A DNA stretch of 64,000 nucleotides from Anaeramoeba flamelloides (lineage: Eukaryota > Metamonada > Anaeramoebidae). Of this stretch, positions 59,781 through 64,000 are shown one piece after another. Position 1 is the first letter of the stretch, and each line of letters opens with the position of its first letter. A program made the position numbers and the translations under genes. A model generated the notes under the pieces. The model searched no databases and was not told the origin of the DNA. It saw nothing but the letters and a program-made list of their open reading frames with translations. The stretch is from assembly GCA_027625915.1 (NCBI GenBank), contig JANTQA010000070.1, positions 1,865,001 through 1,929,000 of the forward strand. The letters are read 5' to 3'.

Positions 59781-59976
59781 CAGTCAGTTTCACTTTTAAG
59801 GCACAAACTTTCAACGAAATTTAAGGCACAAAAAAAATCTCAAATTAAGGCAAAAAATTTGGATTTTTTTTTTACAATTTATTGTTACTAGAATCTGAAT
59901 TTTGTGCTTTAATTTGAGATTTTTATTGTGACTTAAATTTCGTTGAAAGTTTGTACCTTAAAAGTGAAACTGACTG
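59781..59976. mobile_element. Family E palindromic MITE, intact
   Basis: The ends are CAGTCAGTTTCACTTTTAAG and its exact inverse, with TA on both sides. The arms pair over about 90 bp with few mismatches: GCACAAACTTTCAACGAAAT on the left, ATTTCGTTGAAAGTTTGTAC on the right. A short unpaired centre remains, for a total of 196 bp. It has no coding capacity and would form a near-complete hairpin. Degenerate relatives lie at 18270-18420 and 60490-60600. Confidence 0.9.
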
Positions 59977-60489
59977 TAAATATAAATAATATATATAATG
60001 TTTAAAATTGATTTTACAAAGAAATTTAGGCTATTTATAACTATAAAAATGTATATATCATTCATTTTAGATTTATTAAACGTAACAACAATATTATTTT
60101 GAAGAATTTTGATTTTGGTATAAAAAAAAAAAATTATTTTCTACTTTAAATTTCTTTTTTTTTTTGTAAATGAGTTAGTATATTAAAAAATGTTTTTAAA
60201 TTTTCAATTTTATTAATTTAAAGTTAAATTTTCAACTGTTCTAAAACATTTAATCTAGTTGAAGATTTTTTTGTGAAATTTTAATAGAGTAACTTCTAAC
60301 AAAAATATGAAAATAAATGTTTTAGTAGACAGCCGCTGTGAATATTCAAGTTTTTTTTTTTTTTAGTAAAATTCTTAAATTTTTTATGATGCATAATTTA
60401 TGAATTCAATTATCATCATTTTCTTTTCTAAAAGATATGAGAAAATAAGATAAAAAAAGAAAAAGAAAAAAGGAAAAATAATTTCAATT

Positions 60490-60600
60490 CAAGTCAGTAC
60501 CACTTCGAAAACACCAACTTTAAATGAAAATTAAGAAACAAAAAAAACGTATAAAGGCACAAAATATGAATTTTGGTAAAAAAATTCCAAAAAAGGATAC
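60490..60600. mobile_element. Family E, degenerate half copy
   Basis: CAAGTCAGTACCACTTCGAA, ACCAACTTTAAATGAAAATT and AAAGGCACAAAATATGAATT parallel the left arm of the intact element with many changes. No right arm was found. Confidence 0.45.
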
Positions 60601-61274
60601 TTATTTTAAGGATTTTATGTTACACCAATTATACTGAAAGGCTGTAGCTTTTAAGAGGAATTTTTTGTTATATTTCTTAATTATTTGAATATTTCAAAAT
60701 AGCTCATAATTATTTTCATATAAGAATTATAATAAAAAAGACAATAAATATTATCACATAACTTATTGAAATTATAACATTTCATTATTTAAACACGGAT
60801 AGCCAAAATAAAAGATTACTGAACCTTTTAAAAATCACGAAATTTAATTAATTATTCAAAATAAAATAAATGACCAATTTTTATCCGATATTATAATTCA
60901 AAATATGATTTTTTTATTATTTCATTTTTTTAAATAAGATATAATATGATATATTTATTTTTCACAACAAAACTCTAAATTTACCAAAGTAGGATTTGTT
61001 AAAATAAAAAAGTTGTTGTAATTTTTTTTTTTTTATGAAACCTAAAATCTGAATCATAGAGATAAGATTGGTTTAACTAATAATTTAATTATGAAAATAA
61101 AATTTTTTTTTGAAATTATAATTTATTTCTCAAAATTTGATAGAAGTGGCTGGTTTTTTTAGGTTTAATTAAATTCTTATAAAAATAATTACTCTATTAA
61201 CTTTGAAAAAAAAAAATTAATAAGAGATATTAATACCTTAAAGTACTCATGAATACAGGAAAAACGTATAATAG

Positions 61275-61860
61275 AAACTCCATTTCAAAAATTTTGACTC
61301 ACTTAAAATAATAAATTGAATATAAATACTATCTATTAGTATTCAAGAAGAAATAATAATTAAATATGATTATTAATTTATTTTTAAGTCGTTCTAATGA
61401 TTTAAAAACTGATATTTTAATTTTTTTCAAAATAATAAAACCAAAAACAAAAAAAAAGTGAGTCACAATTTTTGAAATGAGTATTTCTGATTTTCTATTA
61501 CTGAACTTTCAATGAAAAAAAGTAGCATTAAGATTTTTGGCTAATAATTAAACTAATTTATAAAGATCTTACATAATCTGAAACTTCTCTTTGTGATTAT
61601 TTGTATTTTCGAAGATCTTTTTTTTCTTCTAGATCTTTTGCAAAAAAAAAAAAAGAAATCAAAAAAAAGGAGAAAAAGAAAAAGAAAAAGAAAAAGAAAA
61701 ACAAAAATTTGAAAAAGCAAAATAAAAATTTGCAAAATTAGAAAAAATGATTCTGATCCAAAAATTTGAAAATATTTTTTTGATAAGTATACGGGATAAA
61801 GGTTTTAAAAAAGTTCCATTAATACAATAAAGTGAGTATAAATTTTTGAAAAATAGTTGA
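61275..61860. mobile_element. Family B DNA element, copy 3 (inverted orientation)
   Basis: AACTCCATTTCAAAAATTTT, then GACTCAC at 61276-61303, is the left end of the inner module. GTGAGTCACAATTTTTGAAA at 61458 is its inverse end. Beyond that, 61500-61850 is the reverse complement of the copy 1 and copy 2 interiors (GAAGATCTTTTTTTTCTTCT; AATGATTCTGATCCAAAAAT), ending with AAAGTGAGTATAAATTTTTG. Confidence 0.7.
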
Positions 61861-64000
61861 GTATTAAAAAATATTTTAAAATTATTCCACTTTTTTTCTC
61901 TTGTTCTGAAAACTAAATATATATTTCCAAATAAATATTAAACAAATAAAAAATAATCTGGAATAAAAAAAAATGTTCCTAAAAAGTTCAAATTTTTAAA
62001 AAAGAAATTTTTTTTTTGAGAATATTTATTGCAAAAATTTCAATTGATGAAATATCAAACAAAAAAAAAGAAAGAAAAAAACAAAAATTAATTGGAATTA
62101 TTAAGAAAGAAATTAAAAATTCAGCCTTGTTTTATTTAATTACAATACTCCTTTTTCAAGATGATTTGAAAAAAACTGGGTTGTTGATTTGTTAAATCCT
62201 TTTAACATACGTTCAATTAATATAACAAAAAAAAAAAATAATAAAAAAAATATCAAAAATAATAAATTAACACTTTTTTTACTTTTTTTACCGAATTAAT
62301 TTTTTTTTTGTAAGATTAAATAAAAATAAAAGGCACAATTATACAATTTTAAAGAAACTTTGTTTCAATCGTAAATTTCCAAAAAAAAATTCATCATCAA
62401 TTATTTTTTATAATTGAGCTTTTAATAAGAAATACGAAATAAGTAGAAGAACCCTGAATCAGAGATATGTGGTATTAATTTTAAGTAAATCTAACCAATC
62501 TAAGAATTTCCTTAAAAAATTAAAATTATTCTGGAAACATTGAAAAAATAAACCTTTTATTTTTTTGGCATTTGTTTGAATATAAAATAAGAAATTAATA
62601 GAAATTAATATGATTTTTCAAAAATCATTTCTACAGTTTCAATAAAATTAAAATAACATGTTTTTACTGGTAGAACATCAATATGGCAATAATAATGAAA
62701 AATACCAATGATTATGTTTCAAAAGCAATTGGAAAAAAGAAAAATACATAAAAATGATTTCAATTTTCAAATTTGAAAATTAATTTTATCTTCTCAATAT
62801 GTCTTCAAACTCTTTTTGGTATATTTAATATAACGCCATAAATCAGTTGATTTGATCTAAATTGTTTATTTTAAATGAGAAATATATTTTTTTTTAATCA
62901 AACAAAGATCTTCAAAAAAAAAAATAGTTTGAAAAATGAATCAAAAGAAACCAATTAAAACAATGATCAGAACAAAAGATATCTTTCTCTTGGTTTTCAT
63001 TGGTTGAAAGATTTGAGACAAAAATTATATTGAGAATACTTATTAATTAAGGAATAATCATTCATTCCCGACTTAATATCATATTTAATTTACTAATAAT
63101 AAATATTTCAGGATAACAATACAATAATGAAATTCATCCTCGATTTTTATATCTATACAGTTAAATCATTTCTTGTTTTAACAGTTGAGAAAGAATGGTA
63201 GTTTAAATTCAAAAGATTTCCTAAAAAGTATAACACAAAATTATAGATCTGAAGATTGTTTATCATTCTTCTTTTATTTGATCTAGCCAATATTATTCTT
63301 TTTAAATATTGGAATAATTGAATTATTATAAGATTCTTAAACAAGAAGTTAATAATTTCACTATTTTCTTAATTCTCAATTAGACCAGGCAATTGCATTA
63401 TTTATTTTGGTTGAGGTTTTAATTGATTTTCAACATTGAAAGTACCCCTCTTTAAAACAATTTATTATTTTTTTTCAAACATAAAGTGGATAGTATAAAA
63501 TAAAATTTTGGTATATATATTATAAAATTAAAAAAAAAAAAATTAATGCAAATTGAAATTGAAAACTGAAATAAAAAATACGATTAAAACAAAAAAAAAA
63601 AAACACTTTTAAAATCTATTATCAGAATATGAATATTTTTTACTAATAAGCTTGGTCCATTTTTTTTTTTTTTTTTTCATTCTTTAAATAAGTTTAATTT
63701 CAAAAATATGGGCAGTTCTTTCATCAGAAAAAAATTTGTTTAATTGTTTTTTTTTTTTTTTGAATATTATGGTATTACACTAACATTTTTTGAAAGATAA
63801 TAACCAATACATATTAATAACAAAAAATATCATGTATTCGTTGATTTTTTTAAAGCTAAAAGAAATAATAAAAAAATAATTATAATAAAGTTTGTCCATA
63901 ATTTTGAAATTTGGCTTAGTTTACAAATCCAACATATTTCAAAATTATTTCCAAAAAAAATATTATCTTTTTTGAAGAAATAAATCATATTAACATTGAA
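61861..64000. other. AT-rich intergenic with a family J fragment
   Basis: Positions 62590-62820 resemble family J (TAAAATAACATGTTTTTACT; GATTTCAATTTTCAAATTTG; TTTTATCTTCTCAATATGTC). No gene is supported. A minus-strand 63-codon open frame at 63153-63344 has no features of note. Confidence 0.4.

Noticed and set aside
1-64000. tRNA genes, rRNA genes, CRISPR arrays, LTR elements and virus-like elements.
   Set aside because: I looked for T-loop GGTTCGA-type boxes, direct repeats with unique spacers, long direct terminal repeats and capsid- or integrase-like text, and none was seen. A covariance-model search (tRNAscan, Infernal) would be needed to exclude small RNAs.

Overview
The window is a stretch of a very AT-rich eukaryotic nuclear genome. 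Long A and T homopolymers are everywhere, introns are GT-AG, the ribosomal proteins are of eukaryotic type, and several proteins are rich in Asn/Gln or in Lys/Glu runs. It is most likely a free-living protist (amoebozoan-like or Anaeramoeba-like). That is an inference from composition only; the sequence does not fix the species.

Nine host genes can be supported. From left to right they are: the C-terminal two thirds of an LMBR1-like (LIMR) membrane protein (+, 778-2721); an intronless, GC-richer organellar type I DnaJ (+, 7860-9185); ribosomal proteins eL14 (-, 13449-14092) and uL23 (+, 14507-15135), divergent across a 414-bp shared upstream region; a Lys-rich F-box protein with a C4 zinc site (-, 19914-22241); a Pumilio-type PUF RNA-binding protein (-, 23826 to about 25965); an Asn-rich protein of unknown function (-, 30455-31569); an acidic, single-RRM, Arg/Gly/Asn/Tyr-rich RNA-binding protein (-, 36891-46833); and a seven-exon UBE2G1/Ubc7-type ubiquitin-conjugating enzyme (+, 53240-56816). 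I set exon borders from reading phase and protein-family continuity.

Most of the rest is transposon-derived. At least ten families of short, mostly non-autonomous DNA elements with terminal inverted repeats (TIRs) are present. Several have TA target duplications, as in the Tc1/mariner/pogo superfamily. They are called families A to J here. One decayed non-LTR retrotransposon (LINE) reverse-transcriptase fragment lies at 28880-29560. Some elements are nested, which gives a relative age order. No tRNA, rRNA, CRISPR array, LTR element or virus-like element was recognised.

The points most worth following are: an apparent 8.6-kb, transposon-filled intron in the RRM gene, in a genome whose other introns are mostly 80-320 bp; a decayed copy of exon 4 of the E2 gene inside its own 2.4-kb sixth intron; a PUF protein whose eight repeats all keep the same base-reading residues as human PUM1; and a DnaJ gene whose base composition differs from everything around it. 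No novel multi-gene system was found. The genes are ordinary housekeeping and RNA-binding functions with no operon-like link between them.
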